In this document: in pieces, positions 10,240 to 24,200 of the stretch
How the letters are laid out: every line of letters starts with the position of its first letter
How positions within the stretch are numbered: position 1 is the stretch's first letter
Source: Portulaca oleracea
Lineage: Eukaryota > Streptophyta > Magnoliopsida > Caryophyllales > Portulacaceae
Length of the DNA: 64,000 nt
Direction: 5' to 3'
NCBI GenBank assembly: GCA_029582165.1
Contig: CM055873.1
Span: 45,997,295 to 46,061,294 of the forward strand
Notes under the pieces: generated by a model
Told to the model about the DNA's origin: nothing
The model's input: only the letters and a program-made list of their open reading frames with translations
Databases searched by the model: none
Program-made: the position numbers and the translations under genes

Positions 10240-11920
10240 CCTTACAAAATTATTGTCTCCCGAAACTTCATCTCTCGACTCCCGTACTTTCTTCCTCGGA
10301 ATCTAGGTTTTACGGTTCTACCTCGGCCACCGGAGGCTCGCCGGCTCCGGCGTTCTCTTCCTCGGGTGCATACACTGCTCCGGCGCCGTCGATCGGTAAT
10401 GTAAGCATTGATCACTCTATCTTTTTATTATTTAGTTTTATTATGATTGTTTGGATTCGAATGTTTTGTTGGCAATCGATTGTGTCATTTGTGTGTACTT
10501 TCGGAATATCTGAACTGAATGAATGTCTTCAACTCGTTGCCACTCTAAAACCCTATTATTAGTCAGCCGGATAGCTTGTATAGCATCGATTTTTTGGACG
10601 CAAAAGAAAACCCTAAGGCGTTTGGGTGCCTGAATCTGTTTAGTTATGGCCGACTTGAAAAACTCTTGGTTTCCTGAATTGATATTTGTTTCATTGATTT
10701 CTGGAAGGCTGAAAACCCTTTAGAACGATACTAACCCTGGAACTAGCAAGTTTTGTTTAAGGCGACTGTTAGTGTGTGGTTATGTGAGGAGGGTTTATCC
10801 ATGAATTTCGCTTAGCTTAGGAGGTCTGATTGTTTATCATGTATGCCATGAGATTTGGTAGGATGGCCCATTGATTCACCACTGCGATCCCTTGTTGTGG
10901 TTCACTAGATGCCAATTTGTGGCCAGTTCTACAGGAAGTGTGCTCTACTAAGATAGAAAGAAAGTTTATGTCCATACCTATTAGCAGAGATAACATTTTG
11001 TTGTGACTTTCTTATAAGAAAAGAAAAGGATTGTTCACATTCAGTATCATAGTTGAGATGGGTTTAGAACCATAGAATTTGCTAAATAGTGTGAAATGGA
11101 GGGTTATTTATTTTATCTTGTGAAAATCTCTCCCCAACTGTGTGAACATGCTTGTTAATGAAGTTGAAGACACATCAACTCTTTGGTTAGACGTAAATTT
11201 GCTAACTCTTTCTCATGGATGAGGTCACTTGAGTCATTTGGAGGGAAGACTTGAGACAGCTTCAGTAGCTGCCCTAGAAATGGAACTGATATAAGAGAGA
11301 TAATGGGTTAAGGATAGAGCAAAGTTAATGGGTGTTACCACAGAAAACCTTGTTAGATTGTCTATTTAGCACACTGAACTATCTTTCAAGACATTCAGCA
11401 CTTCTTTGGGGTAGTCACTTGATTGGGTGTTGTGATGTCAATTACTTGTGAAGTCAAATGCTCATGATGAGGCATATGAGTGGAGTAGTTGGGATAGGTC
11501 CTCATTGGCTATCAACAGCATGCATGCAGTGAGCTGGGAGAGAACTGGGTTTAGAGCTTTACTAAAAGTGGGCTATAACTTATTGGTTATGGATTTAAAT
11601 TGTATTGCTCATCATATAACCTTTTCCTCACCTTCAACAGTAATTCAAGAACGAGCCTTGTAGTATGGTATACTCAAAAGAATAATTAGGATATACTAGT
11701 ACACAACAAAAGTAGAAAATACATTGTTGAAAGTAGAAAAGAAAATCTGCTTCAGCAGCTAAGTATGTGGGTTTCCATTTTCTGACCTGTCTTGCCTTGA
11801 AGCAATGTGTTGATTGCCTGACCCAAGCGTTTTGGGACTACTGTGTTAGCTACGTTCTACAAATTAAATGTTTTCTCTCACTAAAATTGATGTTGCTCCT
11901 TTGATTGTTGAAAATTGCAG
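10240..11920 (+). other. BUD31 5'UTR exon and leader intron
   Basis: About 10240-10400 is a pyrimidine- and GC-richer leader-like stretch ending at a donor (GGTAATGTAAGC near 10396-10404). The matching acceptor TTGCAG is at 11915-11920, twelve bases before the BUD31 start codon. The 1.5 kb between is T-rich intron sequence. An ORF at 10059-10562 crosses the MITE and this leader and is not coding by any family evidence. Confidence 0.6.
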
Positions 11921-11932
11921 TTGAGACTAGCG

Positions 11933-13069
11933 ATGCCTAAGGTGAGGACGAACCGAGTGAAATACCCTGAAGGGTGGGAATTGATCGAACCTACTCTTCA
12001 GGAGCTAGAGTCTAAGATGAGAGAAGGTTCGTTGATTTTGCTCTAGTATTAATGTTTGTTCAATCTGTTCACTTCAAATTCAAATGGCCTGATGTCCTCT
12101 TCTTTTTGTTGTGCAGCTCAATTGGATTCACATGATGGCAAGAGGAAATGTGAAACCCTATGGCCAATTTTCAAAATTGCTCATCAGAAAAGCCGCTATG
12201 TGTATGATCTTTATTATAGAAGAAATGAGATTTCAAAAGAGTTGTACGAGTTCTGCTTGGATCAAGGCTACGCGGACAGGAATCTGATTGCCAAGTGGAA
12301 GAAGGTGACTCTCCCTACACTTCTTACACTTACCCCCCTACCCCTACCCCTACCCCTACCCCTAACCCTACTCCCGAGAAAGATTGTGCCTTAAATTTTC
12401 TTTTTAGACCAATACTTTTAAATGTCCAGTTCATTCTGGACAGAAACCATTCTTTTTATGAGCTTCCATTCAAGGGTTTGTAAACAGTTTGGGTGGTAAC
12501 TGAGTGCGTGCTTCTGGTGAAAGTTTATCCGCTTTGTTGTGAACTTGTTTTGGGTTCTGCTACCACACTAACAGAATTAGCAGCTTTCCTGCTTAAAATA
12601 CCCTTTCCTGTTTACCGTCTAAAGGATGTACAATGTAGTGAATAACTGCTGTCTTTGCCTGTGACGTAGCCACTGATTATGATGAATATGTTGTCTCCAA
12701 ACTGCATTAAAAAGCAAGTGTGTCAGACCGGTGTGAGATAATACTCTCCTTTGCTCTCTGCCAATCTCCATTCCACCTCTCGTCTGTGCATGTTATGTTC
12801 ATCAAACTTATGATTCTTCTGTCTGGTTTTGCTGATTTGCATGGTGTGTTGCAAGCTTTAACCGTTGAGACAAAGATAGCTGAAATTTTTTTTATTTTAC
12901 TTTTACATTGCAGCCGGGATATGAACGCCTTTGTTGCCTGCGCTGCATCCAACCAAGAGATCACAACTTCGGCACCACCTGTGTGTGCAGAGTGCCTAAG
13001 CATCTGAGGGAAGAGAAGGTTGTTGAGTGTGTTCACTGTGGGTGCAAGGGTTGTGCCAGTGGGGATTGA
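11933..13069 (+). CDS. BUD31: BUD31 (G10) spliceosome-associated protein
   Basis: BUD31 is a nuclear zinc-binding protein of the activated spliceosome. Exons are 11933-12026, 12117-12304 and 12914-13069, giving 145 residues. Phases close: a split Ala codon joins exons 1 and 2, and K-P joins exons 2 and 3. The protein starts [20 protein letters not shown], has the helical [20 protein letters not shown] and [10 protein letters not shown] segments, and ends in a Cys-rich zinc region. Its cysteines occur in [21 protein letters not shown] and [15 protein letters not shown]. Length and sequence are typical of this very conserved family. The last intron carries a CCCTA repeat. Confidence 0.97.
12332..12371 (+). 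repeat. CCCTA pentamer array in BUD31 intron
   Basis: Just downstream of the exon 2 donor, CCCCTA is repeated about five times and grades into CCCTAACCCTA. The motif resembles, but is not identical to, the plant telomere unit CCCTAAA. The opposite strand is G-rich. Confidence 0.85.
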
Positions 13070-13991
13070 AGGGTTACATATAGTTACCAATGATTGTAGG
13101 TTTGAACGTTATGGGTAACTGCCCTTGACATGTAGCCGGTTTATTTCAGCGTTGTGTTGTGTTGTGTTGTATAACTAACGTAATTGAGGATAACATTAAT
13201 TGAGAATTCAGCAGCTATTATCTATATGTCATATTGTGTTTGTCTATGGAAGTCAGACTTTTTTCTTTCTAATGAACACTTCGGCAATTGCAATGCCTTT
13301 GACTCGCAGAATATTGTTTTGAACTCCCTGCCTTGGTATCGCAATTCGCGCACCGTAATGATTCAAATTTTGTGCTAGATTGCCAAGTTAGTTGGGCATT
13401 TCCATCGTTGGCTTGAAATGAGGCATTAGCATGTCCTTCCTCTGTGGTAGATTTTAAAACTAGCTGCATCAACCACTATGCTTTTGGCTATCTCTGCTTG
13501 TGCATATTGCATAAGCCTTAGATATATAATGCCAAAGATTGACATTGATTTTAAACCTAATGTATTGGCTTCCAGAGGTCTGTATAATTAGACACTCCTT
13601 TACAGTTTACATTGGAACTGCTGGATAAGTAAAACTCAAAAAAAAACAATATATATAAATTGCACAAAATAAGGGGCATTTCAAAATGGAATGTACAAGC
13701 CTTAAATAAAAGAAAATCTGTAAATTAAACCGAAGAAATAAAGGTAGGCTTCTTGGCAAGGGTTAGTTATGGTCAGTACAGTACCATTTCTGTAAAAATC
13801 ATCTTATCATAAGTTGTTTCTAATACTCAATTTTAATAAATAACTTGATTTTACTCAGAGTAAATTTCTTTTATTGGTCCAGGCCTTTTTAGACTCATCA
13901 CTTGTACCATCATTGCTTAACCCTTCATACGGGTTTACACAATATGGAATCTACGATTATTTTTTCGGGGGTTGCAACATGCAAATTATTG
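13070..13991. other. BUD31 3'UTR and intergenic sequence
   Basis: The probable BUD31 3'UTR follows the stop, with a short GTTGT run near 13152-13169. No further gene is recognised. BUD31 and SUV3 are convergent here. Confidence 0.5.
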
Positions 13992-14633
13992 TATGCTCCT
14001 GGAGCATGTGCTCCAGGAGATGACATGGTTATGTCGATTTTTTTTTAAAAAAATCGAATTACTTGTTTGCTACGCGATTAAATCGAATTGTTCACTGAAA
14101 ATAACATCATTGTTCACCATACGATGTTCACTAAATTGAGTTGGATTGTTCATTTACTTCAACTGCGTTGTTCATTTACTTCAACAATGTTGTTTACTGA
14201 ACTTGTTCCACATAGTTTACTCTAAGAAAAATTTAGATTGTTCATCATAACTTGTTTGCTCACTTGAAAGATTAAGATCGCTTACTCATCAAATCAATTT
14301 ATAACTTATCGAATAACATATACTTGAACTTGCAGGAGTGAATGGCTAAACAATGAATTAGTAAATAATGACATGGTGAACAATGGAAATATTTTCAATG
14401 AACAACCACTAGTTACATGATGAACAATTGTAACATATTTAGTGAACAATCTCAACATATCTAGGAACAATCTCAACATATCTAGGAACAATCTCGATAT
14501 ACAGGGTGAACAATCTCGATATATGTAGTGAACTATCCTATATCCTATCTGGTTATGAGTGAACAAAGACTCTTTTATGGATGAACAATGTCATATGCCA
14601 CGTAGGGTCCGGAACACATGCTCCAGGAGCATA
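13992..14633. mobile_element. Inverted-repeat element with inverted GAACAA arrays
   Basis: The ends are TATGCTCCTGGAGCATGTG and its complement CACATGCTCCAGGAGCATA. Each end is itself a hairpin (CTCCTGGAG). Inside, the left arm (14080-14260) repeats TTGTTCA-type motifs and the right arm (14330-14590) repeats GAACAAT, so the element is a loose fold-back. A block ending CAACATATCTAG is repeated back to back near 14450-14490. No transposase is seen and no convincing target duplication was found. Confidence 0.7.
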
Positions 14634-15219
14634 TAATACATATTGGTTGCAACATTATCAAACAAAACAAGAACCAACTTTCACAAGTATTTTTTGGTTC
14701 ATAATTATTATCAGCGAATATGACAACCATGCTCTGATAACCCTTGAACAATGTTCACTATATAATAGAAATGACAGTGTAAACTGCAACGCAAACGTAC
14801 AAATGTTAGGTACAATTACAGGTGCTCTAAGATTACGTCAAAGAATAAAATCAATCTAAAAGCCGCCTAGCCTAGTACAAGTGCACAATGCAGCAGTACC
14901 TGTTGCAGCAGAAAGAACAATTCAACACAACTGAGTAGATTCAGAAATTGAGGGAGCATTGCCTCCATTTCCAATGTTTGCACTTATGTCGATGTATACA
15001 CGGGCTTTTTACAGTCCCATGAAAAAAACGCCTTATCCCTTCCCACGTACGAGCACTCTAAACAGGCGTGTGGGGAAATGTACAGAAATTGCCTGAATGT
15101 AAGGAACGTACTACCAAGTACCAATGGCCAAAGCTTGCTAGATTCGTTAAAATCTGGCTTTTGTTCCTGTTCGTTCACACTGACAGCTTGTCGAAGTTCT
15201 GCTGAGTATGACTGTCTGG

Positions 15220-18200
15220 TTACAGCTTTCGTGCCATATATGAAGCTAAACGAGATATGTTAGAACGCTTTGGTAGTTTTTTGGGTACTGGCTTTTGCCA
15301 ACCATATTGCTGAAGGAACTCTTCAATCAGCCTGCAAATTCAGTGAAAAAGAAGTAAAACATTGCATCAAGGGAAGAATGATATGAAAAATATATTTAGG
15401 GTTTTCAGTCATGTACATGCTGCACATAGCCTTCTGTGAAGCTGCCACCTCACTGTCCGGGAAGGCATCCTCTAAGCGAAAACTTAACCACACATAGAGC
15501 TCCAAGACCTTCAGTAAACAAATACACATGTAATAGATTCTTTTTAGTTGGACCATAAATTGACTCTGCTGTATATATTTATAGAGGAAAAGAGCTCCAA
15601 ACTGCAGTCATGAGCTGTGTCAAAGTTATACATTTGTGAATGCTAGACACAGCATAGATCTAGGAGTCCAAATAGCACCTTTAGCATAGAATGATAGAAC
15701 TAGAAATCCACAAAGTATATCTAGCAGTACATCACAAGGATTAAGAGTCAAAATTAGGTTATGAGACAATAATTGAAGCTCGAACTTATCTTAGAATGAA
15801 AGAAGAAACCATGATCAGCCACTTTTAACTTTTAACAGTTTTTTTAAAAAAAACTCCTATTGCCCCTCGCAGATATTAGGAATTCTTGGCCACAAAGTTT
15901 TATCAATTTTCTAGATCAACCCATTTCCCATTGTTCAACAGAGGATTGAAAGAAAGCCAACCCTAGACAGAATATTCATTTAGTAGAAGGGTCTTTCCCT
16001 GAATCGGAAAAGGCAAAACTTGAACTGGTCAGTGACACTGAACACACAGAAGATTCTGGATTCACGGCAATAAGCATAACTCTGACTTCCACGAATAAAC
16101 AATTCTGTAGTTCCATCTCCAAGGAATAATTCAGGAAAAATTATAGTACTAATCATACTCATTAAAAAAAAATGCTTAAAGCAAACCAGTGGTTGAATTG
16201 AAAGTCAGCAGTCAAATCCAGAGAATAAGGAACAAAAACAGCAAGCTAATGATGATGCCAACCAGTAAAAAGACAAACTCAAGCAAGCTCTGTAAAAAAG
16301 ATGAACAGTCTCAGTCTCTCAGAAAGAGATGTCTGACCTTATGAATGGACTCCACTTCTTGCAGAGCAGTCGGTGTTTTAGGCACTTTTATCGTTCCAGG
16401 GGTAAAAATCTCCCGTAGATGAACAATTCCTTTGTTTGCATAGGTTTGTGCAAACTACCCATTCAAAAGTGAAATACAAAATTAATTTCCACACACACAA
16501 AGAGTTTAGCCTGTATAAAAAAAGGAATCAGGGCGCAGGCTGCAGGCATTACCTGCACAAGTCCCTGTGCTGAAATATCATCATCCATATCAACAGGGCT
16601 GCAGTAAGAAATTAATTAGTGTTAGTTCTAAACAAAGCATTATTGGAAAATTGGAACAGTACCATGTACTGCAGGCTGATGCAGGAAGCCCAACAGTCAT
16701 TACATGTCAAAGCTCTAAGGCAAAAAAAGAAAATGTGTGTTTAGCAGACTTTGCACCACATTTACAATAAAAGGAAGTAAAAATCCTGCCTAGAGGAGAA
16801 GGGGAGGGGGGAGATCACCTTATATTCTAAGACCCATACAAATAGCGACCATGGGGTGGAGGCAAGAACAATGTGTACAAAACCAGCAGAGAAGAAAGAA
16901 ATTGCAGCAAGTCCACGTGTCAAACCATGAAGTTTTTAAATGCAAATAGTGAAACAAAACACTCCAATCGGAAGAAGATTCGGAGTAACATTTTTTTTTT
17001 CTCATCAAAATCCAAAACGTCCTACTCCTGGGTACAAGGCAGTGGGTACTAACATCATCATCATCAATGACAGTCAACATCATAAAACAGGTGAATGGGA
17101 GTATGGGACTTGGATATTGCTATTATCATACCAACAACTGGTGTGGTAATGATTCAAAAACACGGATGCAGATCATCCACGTAAGTGGCAAAAAGGCATC
17201 AAACTAAAAACTACGAAGAAGCTTAATGTTGATAGAACCACCCAATTGACTATACGCAGCTGCAGTGGTGAGCATCAAAGAATTACTTCTTTTCTTTCTT
17301 TCCTTTTTTTTCCGGATAAGTAATCAGAATATATACCGCAAACACAGCAAGGGATGCCATCTATTCACAAAAGAAGCAAGTATCTCAATGTTATCAACAA
17401 AATCCAAAAATTCAAGTTTCTAGTGCCCTTAAGCACCACATCCAACTATACAACATCCTCAAAAAGTAGAGCTTGAAATCATTAATGGACGGATTTTTCC
17501 CTAAAGCATCAATGACTCACTTCTTAATACCACACAAAGAATTGATACCTGATGCAAAAGAGGTATTTCTCCTGCAAACCAAGAGGCAATTCGTCGATAA
17601 CAGCCGCAACTTTCTGTAACAGTGATTTGTTGGAATTCAGAGAAGGCGGGACAAAAAGTTTAAGACTTTAAGGTGACTGAATGTAAACAGTAGATCAATT
17701 GAAATACAGAATTCAGAAAGGTCATGATAGCAAAACATTGCGAATCATCTTACATACCAGCATTTCTTCACAGTCAGAGATGAAATAGTTTGAAGATAAC
17801 TTAGCGTTATGTACGAAGTGCTCCTGCCAAACCAGATAAACAGAATGCAGCTTTAATGATAGTTTTGCTTACATGCTACTTAGATGAAAAGGGAACAAAG
17901 AAGCTAATATCTACAGCAAAGCAGGTAGGACACTGTTAAAAAAAACAAGGGGTTAAAACTCCAATTAACAGAGTCAGTACAGTCATGAGCCCAAAATTGA
18001 TCATTTCCTCTATCATGCAAAAAAGTAAATAATCTTATATTACAGAGATACTGTGATTTATCTCACAATGGAAAAGTGAACAAGCAAGGGGAATTTTATA
18101 CATCTAAAGAGGAGCGAAAGCAAGTTTAGTCACTCAACTCAAAGCAATATACAAGAGTGATATCCCATTATTCACATGTATTTTTGTGAGAAAAAAGAAT

Positions 18201-21200
18201 GAGAATGAGAGGTATCCAAAAGACCTACCAATATCTGGTGAAATCCCTTATCCGGATTCGCTCTTGAATATAAAAGCAGGAGATCAGAACTTGGAAACAG
18301 TCCAGCGCGCTGAAAAGAAGAAAGATATCACATCAAAGTTCAAATGTAAGAAATACATTATCAATGATGTGAAGGTATCAGAAAATTTAATACAAGAGCT
18401 GAGCACAACAGTACTGCATTCACCTCTAAGTTTGGCGATGGAGACTTAAGCGATGAGTGAAGAAGTGGTAAATCCGCCTCATGTAAACATGTCACTTCAC
18501 CAACCGGGTATTTGGATCTATATCTACCAGCTCTTCCTACAAGACAAAGCAATGAATTATCCAGGATTCTGGAGGACCACAGTCTGTAAAGTAATGATGC
18601 AAGTACCTACTTAAGTCAGAATTGAATATCGAAGATGAAAAGCATGTGAGTGATTAAACTACTCATCCTCCATTAAAAAGCAATTGGGAACATTCAGCAA
18701 AGCATTCTGGTTAAATAAACAGACGCTACTCTTCACGATCTCATGCTTCTAGCTTACAGATCTCAGTCTAAGATATAAGCACAGCTTGCCATATAAAATC
18801 CATTTATTAAACTGGAACTTCAAGATGCTGATTTCCAGGATCTAAAATTGAGTAGAGAAAACCAAACTTTGGTATAGATCTCAGTCCATCCCTCATCTTA
18901 ATAGAATAGGAATTGTAAAAGGAACAGATCAAAGGCTTGGATTTTGGAGTTTGGACTTGCTTTATTTCACAGCTAACTTATTCCTCTTAACAAAAGTTGA
19001 AAGCCAACCCTCTCCAGATAAACAAATTGTTCATTCAGAATTCTTTTAATTGATCTCAACCCCAATCTCAAGTAATAGGAAACTCTTGGTTTTGGGTACA
19101 ATTTCACCCACATTCTACCACCAGATTGCTCTGCTTAGTCACAAGGCAAATTCAATGACTAACAATTCACTTTGCAAATTAGTAACCAGTCTGTTACAGT
19201 ACTTGTGACTACTTGACTACAGATGTTCCTATACTTGACTTAGTTGACTACCTCCCAGGTTACAATTAAACCAGAACTGCACTATAAACCAGGCCCATTC
19301 AGGTTATGGAGCTGGAAAGCGTCATCAAGACATCAACAGTGTCATAATTGGCACACCACTGGGTTCTAGCTCAGCATGCACTCTAAAGTCCAATCCATTG
19401 ATAGTCAGTGATCTAAGTGTGCAGAAAATCACTAGGCCAACATTCACTGGTCATGCCCATACCTTCAGTAATCAGGATCATCCGGAATCATTTAAAATGC
19501 ATAGATACAAGCATAGTTATTAAAATCCTGATTCTGATCTACGATCCTACGATTTTATGATCCAAAATCTTCGATGCGATTTTACTATTTACATTCCGAT
19601 CCATGATCCTACGTGGGTTAATTCCGATCCTAACTACCCCAATGGATCCAAGTTAGGATCCCGATTCTAACAATCTTACAAGACTACAACAAATTCGGAT
19701 TAGTAGGCATCCAATATCAAAGAATCATCAATCACCAATTACAGGTTTTTCCCTTTGTTTTCCTTTCTTTTTTGCTTCATTTTCTTTTTTCTTTTTTCTT
19801 TCTCTTTTTTCTTTTCTTTTGTACTTGGGGTGGGGGAGGAGCAGAGAGCGGTTAATCAAGAACAGGAAGACCTAAAATAATTTTTTAAGAAAGCAGCTGA
19901 TTCACTTGCTGCCTTTCACCTATGGATTAAAGTTGTCCAAATTGAACTCCTCATTCCTATTATTAAAAAAAAATCCTCATTAAACTACAAGTTAGATTAC
20001 TGGGGCATCAAGGGGTTTCTGCTAAGGAATGTAGCAACTACAGCTGCATGAAATGGCTACATATACTCGAATATGAAACTTTGGAGATATTACTAGTTTT
20101 GCTTCTTGAGCAACGTGACATCCCCCCCCCCCCCCCCCGCCGGGCGGAAAAAGGGGGGGGGTGGCGGACAGGTGGGAAGTTGTGATATCTGGTGCAAACA
20201 AAGGGAAGCCTGAGAAAATGGATGTTGATCTTTGGTGTTTGTCACAGTCAGTATCACAAATGCATAGTAACAAATCATTCAAAGGAAACAGTGCTATGTG
20301 CTTGCAGCTCGCTGAATTAAAATGATGGAATGCACCAAACCTGCTATTTGCTTGATCTCTGGTACAGTCAAATCACGCACTTCAACACCATCGAACTTCT
20401 TCAGCGTAGAAAATATGATTCTAGAAATATTAAGATTGAGACCCATTCCAATTGCATCACTAGACACAAGTACGTCAAACTCACTGGTTGCATCATTGAA
20501 CATCGTCGCCTGCATTCCTTAAAAAATGAGCTCAGTGTTTCCTGAAGCCTGGACACGTAACACAATGGTGAAGCATAAATCTCTAAGAAACTAGTGTGGG
20601 TTTCACCAGAACAATAAATTCACTGGCTTACCTTCGCAAATTACACTTGCATGCAGCATGGGATGACAGAGAGTGACCACACTATCTTTTTTAAAAGGAA
20701 CAGATGGGTTATGGTAAGATTCCTGTTATTGCCATCTTTATATTTTTGGTTGAAAAGATGGGTTTATGGTGATTCCTGTTACTAATGTCAAGTGCTCCCA
20801 AGTACTTTTCATTCGTCTGACTATAGCACAAGCAGTGCTCCTGGCCCCATAGGTCTCAGTTGCAGCCCCAAGACATTAGCCCTCCATTGATCATTTTTTA
20901 CTTGATTCAAGTAAAGAGATTCAAAAAATTAAAAATTAAAATAAAGGCAGCATCTGTATCATTGTCCTTCTGCTAGAGCTTTATGGGATCTAGCCTTTTA
21001 GTTGCTTGCAAGTTCCTTGTGTGTTTCTAATTTTGTGAGGGATCATCTTTTGGCTTGGGGGTGTAGGAAAGCTAAGAGGAAGAATGTTCTGCTACTTCCG
21101 TGAGTAATTTTTCCGAGTACCAAGTTTGTATTTTGAAAGAATCAAAAGGGTTTTTGAATGTGCGGAGATGACTCTTCAGCAATTGAAAGACATAGTGAAG

Positions 21201-24200
21201 GATCTCTATTTTGGGGATAAAGGTAACTTTTGTCGGTCTTCTCTTGATCTGGTGGATTTGGTATATATTTCTTTTATTAGATGTGTATAGCTTTTTGTAA
21301 GAAAGCTAGCTTTGCATCCAACCTTTCACTATCGATATATACACATTTATCTGCTCTATTCCTTTCAAAAAAGAAAATAAATAAATAAAATCCAATAATC
21401 CCAAAAATCTTCCTTTTTCTCCAATTTCAACACAAGAATACCAGATATTACAATTTGCATATAACAGATGACATGAAATATGAAACGTATTCATTCGAAA
21501 AATGTGCTGTTGTTACCTGTCTTGTTCGAGTTTCCGGGGGCAAGGAACCATAAACAACAGAGCAAAGATGTTTTCCCTCACTTTCTATTCGTCTCTGCAA
21601 GCAGAGGGAAAGAGAAATTAACATTATGCAGGATTAAGATTCATGAAGTTTAATAGAATGAGAAACTGTGTATGACAGTTGCCAGTTAACAACATCTAAA
21701 ACTGGTGGGACCTTGAAATATTCAGACATCTAAACAAAATCATTGAGTGCACAAGAAAACAAGACACTCTAAATAACAGGTGATGCTCCAGCATATAGTG
21801 GAAGCCTCACCATAGGGCAGATAGAGTATCCAATCAGGTACAATGTCACCATCTTACACCATTTCAAGGTGTGGGACTTGTCCCACATGAGTAGTAAGGG
21901 CTATCGATGAGGAGTTTATAGGTCAAACGGGCTCTCTCACCTAATAGACTAGTCTTTTGGGATGAGTTCTCCTGTTTGATCCATAACAGATAAAAGCAAA
22001 AGTTGGCAAGAATCAAGACATGTATGAAGATTTCCCCGATCTCAAGATGGATGAACCACTGTTAACTCAGTGACAAATTCACTGTGTAACTCACAAAAAG
22101 TTAATTACAAGATGTAGAAATAGAAATGACAAGATAAACCGTTCAAGTAACATTGAAATACAATCAAAGAAGCCGAGCAAGCACTTGGTATGAATCCCTC
22201 ACCAACATGTTAATGAAATCGAGATGTTAGTCTGAACTCAGAGCTGATTAACTTGCCATAAAACAAGTACACTCTTTGCTTAATATTTGTAGCACAGATA
22301 ATAGCTTAACTATGCTATATCTGTGAAAACTTCATGCCTGAACCCATCATTCCCCTTAAGAAAATTAGTTGAAGTGCTTTTCATGGAAGTTAAGGAGAAA
22401 ATAATACTAGCACTCACCTTTAGTTTGTATATTTCGCGACGTGAAAACGTAACAATGCAATCCCCTTTCTTAATGTTTCCAAAAGACCCAAGAGGCACCT
22501 CCAGTGGCACCAGAGGTGATAGCCTCTCATAATATTGTATCTGCAGATAATCAGTGAGTTAAAAGAAGAAACAGCAAAAAGAGCCTGCAATCACAGAAAT
22601 TAAGATTGACGCCAGAATCCAATCCCCTTTTTTAATCTCTACTCTCATGTACACTAATGACTATTGGGGTTTCATCATTACCTTGAAGTCAAATCAGGCA
22701 AAACTAAGATTCTGTGCAGATTGCTTAAATCCACCATGATCAAATCAACGAAGACAATGCAGCTTTTGAGATGAGTTATGGGTCCAGAGGTCAGTCTTTT
22801 GGCACAGCATTAAGATAGGGGAAATCTTGAATTTCTGAAGTTCTATTACTTTTTTTGTTGATAAGTTGAAGCTCTATCACCTATTTTTGACTCAAAAACC
22901 AATGAATGGCTGGTGGGGAAGGGTTGTGCGGCGTGACAGGTTCCCTGATGTCAATTTAGCACTTGTTTTTTATTTACATTTGATTTGATGCCTTCTCTTG
23001 AGCTGGGTCTCCTCTACAAAAAGGGGGATTTTGTAAGCTAGTAATCCACTCTTCATTTGATAAAATTTAGCTCTTGTGTGTGTAGATCTTTAACTAAAGA
23101 ATTGTCTTCATCTTTCTATTCTAATTTTAAACTAGTGTTGATTCAGAAGGTATCTTTATCCTTGGAGTGGTGGCTTTGTTTTTATCTCTTTAAAGGTGAC
23201 ACTTAGCCAGTATTGGTTCTGGCATTTACTTTATCCATGTCATTATGTCATATCCATTTTATTTTCCTAGCACTCAAACACAGTATATTAAATCAACATC
23301 AATCAATGAAACCACACAACATTCACTAATGCTGTATCAATTGTGATTTCTTCATACTTAACATAGCATAACTAAATTCATATCGCAATGCTTCATTCAG
23401 GACCACTCTAAGCCTCTAGGATGCCCTCCTATAACCCAAGCTTTCCGGTTACTTTCTAGTTTCATCAACTAGATATCATCCTTGGATAGAATACATGGTA
23501 CATGGTGTTGATAGTGAGCCTATGCAGAACTAGTGCAAAGGAAACAGGCTAAAAGTGTATCCCAAGTGCAACTCAGAATCCTAATTTTAAAAGGAGCAAC
23601 TTCAGCTGCATCAAGACCCATGCATTATCATAACATATTTCAGGACATGAGTGCTCAGTGTCTCTTTCTGGCTCTCAAAATCTCACTGGTTCAAAAAAAA
23701 ATTGAAACGAGACTACTGTCATAACTCATAAGCATATCAAATCATTCTTTGTGCATAATTGGAAAGATCATTGCACAAAAGGAGATCAATTTAGGTTCTT
23801 TTCATATATAAGGTTTAATTCAATAACTCAAGGTATGTGAAGCGATTGTTGGAATGTGAAGCTTGTGGCAGGCTGGAAACACACTTAAAACACTTCGATG
23901 CAATGAAAATTAGACTATACCCCATGGAGTATAGTCTCACTCACTAGCACTTCATTCTTTTTTTAAAAAGATTAAGAGTCTATAAAGTACATTGGTAATC
24001 TATAGGTAAGTTGCACTTACCTAATTTTACCCTAAATTCCCAAAAGTTCCCAAAAATTACCCAAAATTACCTAGATGACCCAAAATATAATATAAATGAA
24101 TAAAAACCACTGTTTTCAATAAATGCCTGAATACTCGGTGGAAAGAAAGGTTCTTGGAGCAGCTGAATAAAAATTACCTTATTTGGATGTTTGTCTGACA

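Noticed and set aside
10059..10562. 167-aa plus-strand ORF near the BUD31 promoter
   Set aside because: It runs through a MITE, the TATA region, the BUD31 leader and past the leader donor. No conserved motif; chance ORF.
12720..13090. ORFs on both strands around BUD31 exon 3
   Set aside because: Intron/exon shadows; the spliced BUD31 frame accounts for the conserved cysteines.
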